Of a DNA stretch of 56,626 nucleotides, positions 40,295-51,051 are shown in pieces. The notes under the pieces were generated by a model. It was not told the DNA's origin. It did not search any database and saw nothing but the letters and a program-made list of their open reading frames with translations. Within the stretch, counting starts at the first letter, position 1. The number at the start of each line of letters is the position of its first letter. This DNA comes from Syntrophobacterales bacterium (GTDB taxonomy: Bacteria; Desulfobacterota; Syntrophia; Syntrophales; UBA2192): NCBI GenBank assembly GCA_018053845.1, contig JAGPKU010000008.1, forward strand, positions 1 to 56,626, given 5' to 3'. Made by a program: the position numbers and the translations under genes.

Positions 40295-41809
40295 ATGCAC
40301 ATTCGGACAAATGCATGCCGCACGCTGTGTATTGCCGTCCTGATCCTGTTCGGGGCGGCGTTCACACCGGGCACCGGCATGGCCCAGACAAGCAGGGGCG
40401 CGCGGGCCGCGGCGCCGGCACTCGGGATGCAGAAGGTCGTCACGGACAAGGCCTCCTTCGTCCTCTACGTGCCGAAGGGGTGGAAGGTGAAGGAATCCGC
40501 CGAAGGGCTGTCCCTCCTGGTCACCGCGTCGGACCCCGCGGGGCGGTCCGCCGTGTTTTTCTCCATCGGTGGGGCCCTGGAGGGCGAAAACGCATCGGGC
40601 CTGGCGAAGCGTGAAGCGGCAAAGCTCGGCCGCGCGGCAGGGGACCTCGAAATCCGAAGCGCCTTTGCCTCCCGGGACGGCTCGACGCTTGTCTTCGACG
40701 GCAACTACTCGCCTCCGAAGAAGGGCAAAACCGAGTTCCGGTCGTGGGTGACCCTGCGGGGCGCCGAGGCGACCTGTGCCCGCATCGAGGCCCCGGCGGG
40801 ACAGCTCGCTGCGATGCGGCCCTCGCTGCTCACCGTTCTTTCCAACATCCGTGTCATGAAGGGTGCCGTCGCCCCGGCGTCGGCAACGGCTGCGCCCGTG
40901 AGGGTACAGCTCACGCCTTACCGCCTGAGGGACGGCTCGGCCTCCTTCCTGATCCCCCAGGGGTGGCAGTGCCAGGACCACGGAAAAGGGATCTTCATCG
41001 CCGGGGACCCCGCCGGCTACTCCTTCATCTCGGGAAACGTCGAGATGGTGACCCCCCAGATGCGGGTCAACCACCCGAGCATCCTCGTCTCGCCCTACCT
41101 CGCCCCGAACCAGGCCTGGCACTTCATCACGGCGCGCTACGGGTTGGCCTCGAACATGCGCTACGAAAAGGTGATCCCGCGCTCCGATGTGGCGCGGCAG
41201 ATGGGTCAGGTCTACACGGCAGGCCCTGTCACCGTCGAGGAGCTCATCTACACCTTCACGAGCAGGGAGGGACGGGCGACCCGCGGATACACCTTCGGCA
41301 TTTCCTTCGGCTCGCGTCTCGGGACCAACTGGAGCTTCCGCCACCTGACCGTGACGGCCCCGACAGAGCGCTTCGGTCCCTGGGCCGGCCATTTCGCCCA
41401 GATGCTCGGTTCCTACAGGATCAACGAGCGCTGGGCGTCGGACTATATCGCCCAGGGGGCCCGCAGGCTGCGCGAGATGCAGCAGCAGACCTCGGCCATG
41501 GTGACCCGCAATGCCCAGGAGATCCGGCAGATGATGCAGGCCGCCTACGACGAGCGGCAGAAGAGCATGGACTACATCGACTACCAGCGAACCGGCTACA
41601 TCCGGGGCCAGCAGGACTGGATCTCCTCGATGGAAGGGGGCACCGTCTACCGCAGCGACAGCTGGGGCACGAAGAACACGACGACGGGCGAATATTGGGA
41701 GGGCAAGCCCTACGACTACGTCCACTTCGAGGGGAAAAACCCCAAGTACAGCGAGCAGATGCAGCCCGTCGACACCCGTGCCCTCTGGGAGCGCCACATC
41801 CGCCGGTGA
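40295..41809 (+). CDS. Large exported protein with a duplicated domain, unrecognised
   Basis: 504 aa. Signal peptide (residues 1-30, cleavage near GMAQT), then two related segments: about 45-190 (KASFVLYVPKGWKV) and about 208-380 (GSASFLIPQGWQC), each starting with a 'S-F-x-x-x-x-P-x-G-W' strand as in PsbP/Mog1-like folds. The C-terminal 130 residues are helical, rich in Gln and Arg (REMQQQTSAMVTRNAQEIRQMM), and end in a Tyr-rich part. ATG at 40295 has GGGGG about 8 bases upstream. Function unknown; periplasmic. Confidence 0.72.
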   Translation: MHIRTNACRTLCIAVLILFGAAFTPGTGMAQTSRGARAAAPALGMQKVVTDKASFVLYVPKGWKVKESAEGLSLLVTASDPAGRSAVFFSIGGALEGENASGLAKREAAKLGRAAGDLEIRSAFASRDGSTLVFDGNYSPPKKGKTEFRSWVTLRGAEATCARIEAPAGQLAAMRPSLLTVLSNIRVMKGAVAPASATAAPVRVQLTPYRLRDGSASFLIPQGWQCQDHGKGIFIAGDPAGYSFISGNVEMVTPQMRVNHPSILVSPYLAPNQAWHFITARYGLASNMRYEKVIPRSDVARQMGQVYTAGPVTVEELIYTFTSREGRATRGYTFGISFGSRLGTNWSFRHLTVTAPTERFGPWAGHFAQMLGSYRINERWASDYIAQGARRLREMQQQTSAMVTRNAQEIRQMMQAAYDERQKSMDYIDYQRTGYIRGQQDWISSMEGGTVYRSDSWGTKNTTTGEYWEGKPYDYVHFEGKNPKYSEQMQPVDTRALWERHIRR

Positions 41810-41936
41810 AAGAGCGCCCGCAACGTGCAGGGCCTGCGGCCCGCGTCATCTCCCACGGGGAAAAAAACAGTTTTCCTCTGTCTTCCATGTGTGCTAAACA
41901 TCGATGATTTCATTCATTCTGGGAGGTGTCTCGGCA

Positions 41937-43142
41937 ATGACTCGTTCGCTTTTTCCGTTGATCCTCTGCGTGCTTTTCGTCGTCGCGGGTTCAGGGTTTT
42001 CGGCGGCCCAGGTCGCCCAACCGCCCGGCCCGAAGAAGGACCAGCCGGCACCGACGATTACGGTACCCAAGGCGAAGCCCGGCCAGGGCCCGCAAGCCGG
42101 ACCGGCCACCCCCGGGGCGGTTGCCCCCAAGGTCAGCTGCTTCGACGAGGCGGCGTACGGCCGTGCGAAGAGGCAGGACAAGAACCTCGCGGGGGCGCAG
42201 CTCTGCGGGGCCGACCTCAAGAGGGTCAATCTGGAGGGGGCCGACCTGAAAGGGGCGAACCTCACGGGCGCCGATCTCGGCGACGCCAGGCTCTGGAAAG
42301 CGGACCTGCGGGGAGCTGCGCTGTCGCGGGCGAACCTCGCCGGCGCAACCCTTTCCGATTCCAATCTGGAAGGTGCCAGGCTCGACGGGGCCAATCTCCG
42401 AGGTGCCCGTATGTCGAGCGTGAATCTCAGGGGCGCCGATCTCTCGAGGGCCGATCTCGAGGGGGCGTACCTCAACGAGGCGGACCTGACCGGCGCCAGC
42501 CTGGAACGGGCCGTCCTCAAAAGTGCCGAGGCCCTGTCGGCGAGATTCGTCTCGGCCAACCTGCGTTACGCCAAACTTGATTTCGTAAACGTCAAAGGCG
42601 ACCGATACGGGCGTCGGGCGGACTTTGCCGGGGCCAACCTCGGCGAGGCAATGCTCAGGCAGGCACAGCTCGAGCATGCAAACCTGCAGGGTGCCGACAT
42701 GACCCGCGCGGACTTCACCGGCGCGAGGCTCGAAAAGGCCAATGCGAGAAAGGCGAAGGCCCTGCGGGCCGTTTTCACCGAGACCCGCCTACCCGGGGCG
42801 GACTTCCAGGAGGCAGAACTGAACGAGACCCGGTTCCAGGGCGCCGACCTCTCGTCGGCGGACCTGCAGTTTGCACAGCTCAACCGGGCGAACCTCTCGG
42901 GCGCCAACCTCGCGGGGGCGATGCTGAACAAGGCCGTCCTGGTCGAAGCCGATCTGGGCGGAGCGGACCTCTCGGACGCGCATGCCTACAGCACCAACTT
43001 CAGGGGTGCCCACCTGGCCGGTGCGAACTTTCGGAACGCCTCGCCCTTCCGGGCCATCGTCGATCTGCGCTGGAAGGAGTACCTGAAGACGCAGAAGCTC
43101 GGCTCGGACAAGATGTTCGGCAGCATCGTTTGGGCACAGTGA
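41937..43142 (+). CDS. Exported pentapeptide-repeat protein
   Basis: 401 aa. Signal peptide (cleavage near GFSAAQ), a Pro/Lys-rich spacer, then about 300 residues of A-D/N-L-x-x pentapeptide repeats (for example GADLKGANLTGADL) that form a right-handed quadrilateral beta-helix. Export is unusual but known for such proteins. ATG at 41937 follows GGGAGGTG; an upstream ATG at 41904 lacks a site. Ends with WKEYLKTQKLG. Function unknown. Confidence 0.88.
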   Translation: MTRSLFPLILCVLFVVAGSGFSAAQVAQPPGPKKDQPAPTITVPKAKPGQGPQAGPATPGAVAPKVSCFDEAAYGRAKRQDKNLAGAQLCGADLKRVNLEGADLKGANLTGADLGDARLWKADLRGAALSRANLAGATLSDSNLEGARLDGANLRGARMSSVNLRGADLSRADLEGAYLNEADLTGASLERAVLKSAEALSARFVSANLRYAKLDFVNVKGDRYGRRADFAGANLGEAMLRQAQLEHANLQGADMTRADFTGARLEKANARKAKALRAVFTETRLPGADFQEAELNETRFQGADLSSADLQFAQLNRANLSGANLAGAMLNKAVLVEADLGGADLSDAHAYSTNFRGAHLAGANFRNASPFRAIVDLRWKEYLKTQKLGSDKMFGSIVWAQ

Positions 43143-43238
43143 CGGGGCGCGAGAGCGTGCTGGATCGGCGCACATCCCGGGAAGGAGGGACCTATGCCTT
43201 GACGGGGGTCACCCTCGAAATCAAGGGGAGATGAAGGC

Positions 43239-43676
43239 ATGAAACAACGACATCCCAGCGATCCGAACTTCGAAGCCCGCATCCGATCCAGCTTCGATCA
43301 ACAGGGGGTCATGAAGACCATCGGCGCCACCCTGGCCCATATCAGCCCCGGGGAGGTGCGGATCGAGCTTCCCTGGAGCGAGGCCGTCACCCAGCAGCAC
43401 GGGTTCGTCCATGCGGGGATCCTCAGCACAATCGCCGACAATGCCTGCGGCTATGCCGCCTACACCCTCATGCCGGTGAATTCGGAGGTGCTGGGTGTGG
43501 AGAACAAGATCAACTTCCTGGCCCCGGCGAAGGGGGAACGGTTCGTCTCGATCGGCCGGGTGATCAAGGCGGGGCGCACGCTGACGGTCTGCTCGGGCGA
43601 GGTCTGGGCTTGCGACGGAGGCAAGGAGACGCTCGTGGCGGTCATGCAGACGACCATGATGGCCTTGGTGAAGTGA
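43239..43676 (+). CDS. PaaI-type hotdog thioesterase
   Basis: 145 aa with the PaaI helix motif HAGILSTIADNACGYAA and a classic N-terminal strand (GEVRIELPWSEAVTQQHGFVHAG). It should hydrolyse acyl-CoAs. GGGGAGATG lies before the ATG. It stands alone, apart from the lone receiver gene which converges on it. Distinct from the 34841 thioesterase, which lacks this motif order. Confidence 0.9.
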   Translation: MKQRHPSDPNFEARIRSSFDQQGVMKTIGATLAHISPGEVRIELPWSEAVTQQHGFVHAGILSTIADNACGYAAYTLMPVNSEVLGVENKINFLAPAKGERFVSIGRVIKAGRTLTVCSGEVWACDGGKETLVAVMQTTMMALVK

Positions 43677-43696
43677 GTCCGTAGGAACACCGGCGG

Positions 43697-44116
43697 CTAG
43701 AGCCGCTGCAGGAGGGGCTCGATCTCCGCGGCCTTCCTGGGGTTGGCCTTCAGGTAGAGATCGAGCAGGGTCCGGCTGATCTCCTTGGGGTTGAGCGGCT
43801 TGACCAGGTAGCCCTGCACCCCGTAACGGGCGCACGTCGCCACGTCGTCCCGGTGGGAGGACAGCGACGAGACGATGATGGTGGTCGCAAGGTCCTTCCG
43901 GACCTCTCGGATATTCTGCAGGACCTCCTGGCCGCTCATGACGGGCATCATGAGGTCGAGCAGGACGATGTCGGGCTTCCAGTTGCCGTAGATCTCGAGG
44001 GCCTCGAACCCGTTGACGGCAAATTGCTTGGCGAAGACCGTCTCCGAGATGTAGGTGTCGTAGAATTTCCGGCTGAAGCTGTTGTCTTCCGCGATCAGGA
44101 TTTTCAGCTTGTCCAT
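43697..44116 (-). CDS. Stand-alone response-regulator receiver
   Basis: 139 aa single receiver domain: LIAEDNSFSR (acidic pair), phospho-Asp54 (VLLDLMMP), and the switch Lys in YLVKPLNP. No output domain, so it acts by protein contact, for example in phosphorelay or chemotaxis. It has a consensus sigma-54 promoter at 44158-44173 on its own strand, about 30 bases before the start. The hybrid kinase at 6428 and the GAF/PAS kinase at 44852 are the in-window candidates for phosphodonor. Confidence 0.9.
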   Translation of the reverse strand: MDKLKILIAEDNSFSRKFYDTYISETVFAKQFAVNGFEALEIYGNWKPDIVLLDLMMPVMSGQEVLQNIREVRKDLATTIIVSSLSSHRDDVATCARYGVQGYLVKPLNPKEISRTLLDLYLKANPRKAAEIEPLLQRL

Positions 44117-44157
44117 GACACCGGGCCGCGCAAATGGGAAGTGATGCCCGATAAGTG

Positions 44158-44173
44158 AGCAAACATCGTGCCA
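44158..44173 (-). promoter_or_regulatory. Consensus sigma-54 promoter of the receiver gene
   Basis: Reverse strand reads TGGCACGATGTTTGCT, a full match to TGGCACG-N4-TTGCW with correct GG/GC offset. Predicted start near 44147, about 30 bases before the ATG. Confidence 0.8.
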
Positions 44174-44238
44174 TGGGCACCGCACGGCGGATTTACGCAT
44201 AAATGGATAATATCCGTCGCATTTCCTGTTTTTTTGTT

Positions 44239-44244
44239 TATAAT
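44239..44244 (+). promoter_or_regulatory. Candidate -10 box (TATAAT) of the bacterioferritin gene
   Basis: TATAAT 44 bases upstream of the bfr ATG, with T-run before it; the -35 region is poor (GTCGCA). Confidence 0.4.
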
Positions 44245-44287
44245 GGAGCGTCAATTCCACCCATCATCTTCGTGAAGGAGGAACGAT

Positions 44288-44755
44288 ATGAAAGGAAATC
44301 CCAAGCTGATCGCAACCCTGAACGATCTTCTCGCAGACGAACTGACCGCCATCAACCAGTACATGGTCCACTCCGAGATGGCCCACAACTGGGGCTATGA
44401 GAAGCTCCACCAGCACTTCGAGAAACGGGCCATCGACGAGATGAAGCACGCCGAGACCCTCATCGGACGCATCCTCTTCCTCGAGGGGACGCCCACGGTG
44501 AGCAAGTACAACAAGATGATGATCGGCGCCGACGTGCCCAAGCAACTGGCCGGCGACCGCGGCCTCGAGATGGGCGCCATCAAGTCCTACAACGATGCCA
44601 TCATCCTCGCCGGCGAGGTCAAAGACTTCGCAACGCGCGAAATCCTCGAGAAGATCCTCAAGGACGAAGACCGGCACATCGACCAGATCGAGGAGCTGCA
44701 GGACCAGATCCAGCAGATGAGCCTCCAGATCTTCCTTACCACCCAGGTGGGGTGA
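44288..44755 (+). CDS. bfr: Bacterioferritin
   Basis: 155 aa four-helix ferritin subunit. Di-iron ligands include Glu18, Glu51, His54, with later EDRHIDQIEE; heme-ligand Met52 is present (DEMKHAE). It should store iron as a 24-mer with intersubunit heme. GAAGGAGG lies before the ATG. The gene is flanked by an AT-rich promoter region and a strong terminator. No Fur box is obvious upstream. Confidence 0.95.
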   Translation: MKGNPKLIATLNDLLADELTAINQYMVHSEMAHNWGYEKLHQHFEKRAIDEMKHAETLIGRILFLEGTPTVSKYNKMMIGADVPKQLAGDRGLEMGAIKSYNDAIILAGEVKDFATREILEKILKDEDRHIDQIEELQDQIQQMSLQIFLTTQVG

Positions 44756-44784
44756 TCCGGTAGCTTCCGCAACAGGGACATTCG

Positions 44785-44818
44785 AAACCCCGCTTTCCGG
44801 AAAGAGGCGGGGTTTTTT
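44785..44818 (+). terminator. Rho-independent terminator after bfr
   Basis: AAACCCCGC, loop, GCGGGGTTTTTT. Confidence 0.85.
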
Positions 44819-44851
44819 GTTTTGCGCCGCCGCGGCGGCGGGATTCATGCC

Positions 44852-46455
44852 ATGGGTGCACAGGTCAAGGAGCTGGAGGCAAAGAACCGAACCATCGCCG
44901 CAATCTTCCGGCTGTCGACCCTGCTGACGCAGCAGGTCGGCCTCGACGAGATCCTGCGCTCCATCCTGGAGAGTGCCGAGAGGGAACTCGGCTTTTCCGC
45001 CTCCTGTCTCTTTCTCATCAACGAGGACCGGGAGCACCTCGATTGCCGGATGGTCCGGGGATTCGGCGAGGAGAACGAGAGGCGGGCCTACCGCAAGCCC
45101 TTCCACCTCGAGCGGCACGACTGCATCGAGACGCGGGTCGTCAAGAGCGGCGAGGTCGTCCACTATGCCGATTCCCACGGCGATGCCCGCGCGACCGACA
45201 TCGACCGCCGCATCACGGAGAAACTCAAGCGGGGCAGCATCGTCTACGCCCCGCTGACCGTGAAGGGCAAGATCATCGGCTGCATGGGCGTTAACCGTCC
45301 CCGCGACGGGGCCCGGATCTCGGAATCGGAGATCGAGGCCTTCACCATCTTCGCCAACCAGGCCAGCATCGTCATTGAGAACAGCCGCTTCCACGAACAG
45401 CTCATGGCGGAGCGCAATCTCAACAAGAGCATCCTGGAAAGCTCGCCCAGCGGTATCCTCACGGTGGACCGCATGGGGACGATCACCGCCGTCAACGGCG
45501 AGGCGGCGCGCATCCTCGGCGTGGACCCGGCCGGGATCCTCGGGGAGCGGGCGGAAAAGGCCCTCCGCGGCCACCCGGGCCTTCGGGTCTTCGCGGATCT
45601 GCTGTGCGATCCCGTCAGCGGGACCAAAGAGTTCGTCACCGCCGGTCGCGACGGCCGGCAACTCTCGGTGGAGGTCACCGTGTCGCCGCTGAAGGACGAC
45701 GGCGGCCGCGAAGCGGGCACCCTGTACTTCTTCAAGGACCAGACGGAGAAGAAACGGATCGGCGAGCAGATCCAGCGGATGGGGAAACTCGCCGCGGTGG
45801 GGCAGCTGGCCGCGGGCATCTCCCACGAGATCCGAAACCCCATGATGGGGATCGCCGCGACGATGGAGCTGGTGAGCGACGGTCTCGAGCCGGACCACCC
45901 GCAACGGGGGCTGCTGGCGAAATCCATGGAGGAGATCGGGCGGATCGACAACATCATCGGCGAGCTGCTGAACCTCGCCCAGCCCCGGGAGATGTACCCG
46001 GAGCCCGCCGACGTCAATCGCCTGATCGCCGACGTGGCCGACTTCCTCTCCGGCCTTTGCCGCAAAAAGCGGATCGAACTCCGCCTGGAGTGCAGCCCGC
46101 AGGCGACTCCCGTCTCGATGGACTGCAAGGCGATGCGCGAGGTCGTCATCAACGTCGCCCTGAACGCCATCCAGTCCATGAAGGAGGCTGGCCGCCTGAC
46201 GATCCGCACGGCGTCGGTGGACGGCGGCAGCGTGCGGATCACCGTCGAGGACACGGGGGAGGGGATTCCGCCGGAGATCCGCGACCGGATCTTCGACCCC
46301 TTCTTCACGACGCGGCCCGACGGCACGGGCCTGGGCCTCTCCAACTGCCACCGGATCGTGGAGGCCCACGAAGGGTCGATCTTCATCGAGGACGGCCCCG
46401 AGGGGGGCACGCGGGTGCAGGTCCTGCTGCCGGTCGCGGGGAGCAAGGCAAGCCC

Positions 46456-46459
<4 letters not shown>
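44852..46459 (+). CDS. GAF-PAS histidine kinase, partner of the downstream sigma-54 activator
   Basis: 535 aa soluble kinase. GAF domain (about residues 25-190, with two Cys in CLFLINEDREHLDC), PAS (about 195-305), HisKA with phospho-acceptor His325 (GISHEIRNP), ATPase domain with GTGLGLSNC (about 480). It resembles NtrB/AtoS-type sensor kinases. Its stop overlaps the start of the activator gene in ATGA, so both are made together. Start ATG 44852 lacks a strong ribosome site. Confidence 0.92.
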
Positions 46460-47856
<1,397 letters not shown>

Positions 47857-47862
<6 letters not shown>

Positions 47863-48096
47863 GCAGACCGAACAGGCTGTTAAGATTCTTTAACGCGAAT
47901 TCGTGATTTCTCTTTCCATCGGTTGTTCACTTCAACGTCTTCCGTCACCGAAACCATCCGGATGACGATGGGCAAACTCGTCCCAAGATGCTGATATCCG
48001 TAAACTTCCGGTACGCAAGACGCACCGTGCGCCGCCTGCGCCTTTACCCGTCTCGAGGCGGTTCGAACAGGCCGCTTGCCTGGCACCGCCTTTGCT
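47857..48096 (+). promoter_or_regulatory. Sigma-54 promoter region of the butyrate-type operon with inverted-repeat sites
   Basis: TGGCACCGCCTTTGCT at 48081-48096 is a close sigma-54 match with GG/GC offset 12, about 115 bases before the first gene. Upstream are TGTTAAG at 47857 and 47878 (21 bases apart, the first overlapping the activator's stop codon), and GTTAA-N6-TTAAC at 47879-47894, which could bind the activator about 190 bases upstream. The whole gap 47863-48210 (348 bases) contains no gene. Confidence 0.6.
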
Positions 48097-48210
48097 CATA
48101 GAAGCGTCGATGCTACGTGAAGGGGTTCGCTCGTGCGGGGAGATTTGCCGGGGTGCCCCGCGCGGGCGACGGACCCGGCAGACTGAACCCCTGATGGAGG
48201 GAGACTGCTC

Positions 48211-48852
48211 GTGATGAGGGTGCTTGGAATCCACTCGAGCCCGATCAAGAACGGAAACACGGCCTGGCTTCTCGACTATGCCCTCCAGGAGGCCAAAAAA
48301 ACCGGAGAGGTCGCAACGGAAGCCTCGGCCCTGAGCGGCCTGGCCATCGCGGATTGCCGGCACTGCAACTGGTGCATGGCGAAGCAGACGCCCGACAGGC
48401 TCTGCGCGATCGAGGATGACGCCTCCCCCATCCTGCAAAAGATACGCGATTGCGACGTCCTGGTCCTCGCCTCGCCGGTTTACTTTTCCAGGCTCTCCGG
48501 GACGATGGCCTGCCTCATCGACCGGACGCGCTGTTTCACCTTCGGGAAAAACGGCCACCTCGCCCTCAAGGGCAAGGTGGGAGTCGCCCTGGCCGTCGGC
48601 TGGTGCCGCAACCTCGGGATGGAAACGACCCTGGCAAGCCTCCACGGGGCCTTCCTCGTCCACGAGATGCTTGCGCCTTCCTGCCATGCCGCGGGGGCCC
48701 TTTACGGCGCGGGCGTCGTCTCGGGGCAACGGGACGAGAGCTTCGCCTACAAGAGAGAAAAGCTTGGCGTCAAGGACGACAGGGAGGGGCTCCGTTCGAC
48801 GTCCTTGCTTGTCCGCGAGGCCATCCGCGCGGCCGGGACCCGCGGGAGATGA
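48211..48852 (+). CDS. NADPH-dependent FMN reductase / flavodoxin-like protein
   Basis: 213 aa flavodoxin-like fold with HSSPIKNGNTAWLL (FMN phosphate loop) and CRHCNWC, a CxxC-type cysteine set also seen in iron-sulfur flavoproteins. ASPVYFSRLSGTM binds FMN. It is first in the operon after the sigma-54 promoter and could pass electrons from, or to, the acyl-CoA dehydrogenase. GTG 48211 or ATG 48214 behind GGAGGGAG. Confidence 0.85.
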   Translation: MMRVLGIHSSPIKNGNTAWLLDYALQEAKKTGEVATEASALSGLAIADCRHCNWCMAKQTPDRLCAIEDDASPILQKIRDCDVLVLASPVYFSRLSGTMACLIDRTRCFTFGKNGHLALKGKVGVALAVGWCRNLGMETTLASLHGAFLVHEMLAPSCHAAGALYGAGVVSGQRDESFAYKREKLGVKDDREGLRSTSLLVREAIRAAGTRGR

Positions 48853-48883
48853 CCGACATTTCATTCCCGGAAGGGTGAATCGC

Positions 48884-50023
48884 ATGGATTTCAGGCTGAC
48901 CGAGAAACAGGAGCTCATCCGCAAAAACATCCGCGAGTTCGCCGAGAAGCACATCGAGCCCATCGCCGCGGAGATCGACGAGAACAGTCGCCACCCTGTG
49001 GAGCTGTTCCGCAAGCTCGGCGAGGGGGGCTGGATGGGGATCCCCCTGCCCGCGGAGTACGGCGGCGCCGGCGCCGATTTTCTCACCCACGCCCTCGTCG
49101 TGGAAGAGGTCGCCCGGGCCTGCTCCTCGACGGGGTTCACCGTGTCGTTTCACGCGGGCATCATCGGCACGACGCTGGCCGCCAACGGGACAGCGGAACA
49201 GAAGGAGAAATATCTTCCCCCCCTGGCCAGGGGCGAGCACATGGGGGCTTTCTGCCTGACGGAGCCCCAGGCCGGCACCGACGTCATGGCCGTCACGACG
49301 ACTGCCGTGCGCGACGGGGACGGGTACGTGATCGACGGGACGAAGACCTTCGTCTCCAACGGGCCGCTTGCCGACCTGTACATCCTGTTCTGCTGGACGG
49401 ACCGCTCGGCGGGGCGCAAGGGCATGAGCGCCTTCATCGTCCCGAAGGGGGCGCCGGGGCTCGTGCCGGGCAAGCACTTCGACAAGATGGGGATGCGGTC
49501 GTCCCAGACCTCGGAAGTCGTGTTCCGGAAGTGCCGCATCCCCGCGGAAAACCTGTTGGGCGCACAGGGCGCGGGCCTCCCCATGGCCATGACGGGGTTC
49601 GATCACGGCCGAATCGGGATCGCCGCCCAGGCCGTGGGCATGATCCAGGCGGCCCTCGACGAGTCCATCCGGTACTCGAAGGAGAGGGTCCAGATGGGAA
49701 ACCCCATCGCCCGCCACCAGGCGATTGCGTGGATGATCGCCGACATGGCGACGGACCTCTCCGCGGCGCGGCTCCTGACGCGCAATGCGGCCTCGCTGAA
49801 GGACATGGGCCTGCCCTTCGGCCGGGAGGCCGCAATGGCCAAGCTCTTCGCGACGGAGAAGACCATGCACCACGCCGTCAAGGCGGTCCAGGTTCACGGA
49901 GGCTACGGCTACATCAAGGGCGCGAAGGTGGAGCGGCTGATGCGGGACGCCAAGATCGCCGAGATCTACGAGGGCACCTCCGAGGCCCAGCGGATGGTGA
50001 TCTCCGCAAGCGTCCTGCGGTAA
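48884..50023 (+). CDS. Acyl-CoA dehydrogenase
   Basis: 379 aa flavoenzyme. Standard motifs: AFCLTEPQAGTD, GTKTFVSNG, MGMRSSQTSEVVF, GYGYIKG and the catalytic-Glu loop EIYEGTSEAQ near the C-terminus. It oxidises a short- or branched-chain acyl-CoA to its enoyl form with FAD. Its place before two Ptb-like genes and butyrate kinase points to butyryl- or isobutyryl-CoA. No electron-transfer flavoprotein gene is beside it. ATG at 48884 after GGAAGGG. Confidence 0.93.
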   Translation: MDFRLTEKQELIRKNIREFAEKHIEPIAAEIDENSRHPVELFRKLGEGGWMGIPLPAEYGGAGADFLTHALVVEEVARACSSTGFTVSFHAGIIGTTLAANGTAEQKEKYLPPLARGEHMGAFCLTEPQAGTDVMAVTTTAVRDGDGYVIDGTKTFVSNGPLADLYILFCWTDRSAGRKGMSAFIVPKGAPGLVPGKHFDKMGMRSSQTSEVVFRKCRIPAENLLGAQGAGLPMAMTGFDHGRIGIAAQAVGMIQAALDESIRYSKERVQMGNPIARHQAIAWMIADMATDLSAARLLTRNAASLKDMGLPFGREAAMAKLFATEKTMHHAVKAVQVHGGYGYIKGAKVERLMRDAKIAEIYEGTSEAQRMVISASVLR

Positions 50024-50076
50024 GGAAAGGCTACAGGCTGCAGGCCCCAGGCAGTACTCCCTTTTGTAAACCCTGG

Positions 50077-50103
50077 ACCCGATACCCGAAACCCGCTACC
50101 CCG
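50077..50103. repeat. Short heptad repeat ACCCGNN x4
   Basis: Tandem ACCCGAT, ACCCGAA, ACCCGCT, ACCC in the 98-base gap between the dehydrogenase and the first Ptb-like gene. Low-complexity intergenic sequence, no function apparent. Confidence 0.5.
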
Positions 50104-50121
50104 TTGTTCAGGGAGGTTGAG

Positions 50122-51051
50122 ATGATCCGATCGTTTGCGGACATGGACAGGCTGGCATCGCTGAAGGGGCCGAAGCGGCTCGTGGTGCTGGCGCCCGAGG
50201 ACGAGGAGTTCATGCTGGCCGTCCGGGAGAGCGCCGCGAAGGGCTACACCCGGCCGGTGCTCATCGGCGACCGCGAGAAGATGGAGCGGCTGGCCGACCA
50301 GGTGCAGTATGACATCAGCGAGGCGGAAAAGATCCACGAGACGAACCGCCAGGCCATCGCCGATCTCGGGATCCGCATGCTCTTTTCCGGCGAGGTTGAC
50401 ATCGCCGGCAAGGGTCAGATCCCGACGGCCTACATCTACCGCGCCATCATCCGCGAGGAGGCCAAGGCGGGCAAGGGGAAGGTCGTGAGCGTCATCTCGA
50501 TGTGGGACATCGAGGGTCTCGAGCATCTCACCTGCTTCACCGACACCGGGGTGAACATCACGCCCGACTTCCGGGTCAAGGCCGAGATCGTGCGCAACGC
50601 CGTCTTTCTTTTTCACCTGCTGGGCTACCCGAGGCCGAAGATCTGCGTGCTCTCGGGCAAGCGGGAGGTGAACGGCGACATCCCCTCGTACCGGGACTTC
50701 CTCGCGCTGAAGAAAGCCGCGGCCGCGGGCGAGCTCGGGGTCTGCGAGGTGATGGAAGCGACGTCCTTCATCGACATCTTTTCGCCGGGGAAGGCGGACT
50801 TCAGCCTGGCCGGCACGGATATCGGCAAGGCGGACTTCCCCCACATCATGCTCGTCCCGAACCTCGCCACGGGCAACATCCTCGTGAAGCTCGACTTCGC
50901 CCTGAAGAACGTCAGGCGGCGCTCCCTCGTCATGAGTTCCCGGGGCCCCGTCATCATCCCCTCGCGGTCGGACTTCCGGGACTCCATCCTCGGCGAGATC
51001 GCCGCCGGGGTCACCGTGGCCGAGCGGATCAAGGGAGGTGCCGCATCATGA
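50122..51051 (+). CDS. Phosphate acyltransferase, Ptb-like (copy 1)
   Basis: 309 aa of the PTA/PTB fold: LVVLAPEDEEFMLAVRE, RPVLIGDREKM, a C-terminal DIGKADFPHIMLVPNLATGNI and SRGPVIIPSRSDFRDSIL. These interconvert an acyl-CoA and an acyl phosphate. Sequence differs from copy 2. GGGAGGTTGAG stands before the ATG. Its stop overlaps the start of copy 2 in ATGATGA. Butyryl or isobutyryl specificity cannot be read out. Confidence 0.87.
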   Translation: MIRSFADMDRLASLKGPKRLVVLAPEDEEFMLAVRESAAKGYTRPVLIGDREKMERLADQVQYDISEAEKIHETNRQAIADLGIRMLFSGEVDIAGKGQIPTAYIYRAIIREEAKAGKGKVVSVISMWDIEGLEHLTCFTDTGVNITPDFRVKAEIVRNAVFLFHLLGYPRPKICVLSGKREVNGDIPSYRDFLALKKAAAAGELGVCEVMEATSFIDIFSPGKADFSLAGTDIGKADFPHIMLVPNLATGNILVKLDFALKNVRRRSLVMSSRGPVIIPSRSDFRDSILGEIAAGVTVAERIKGGAAS

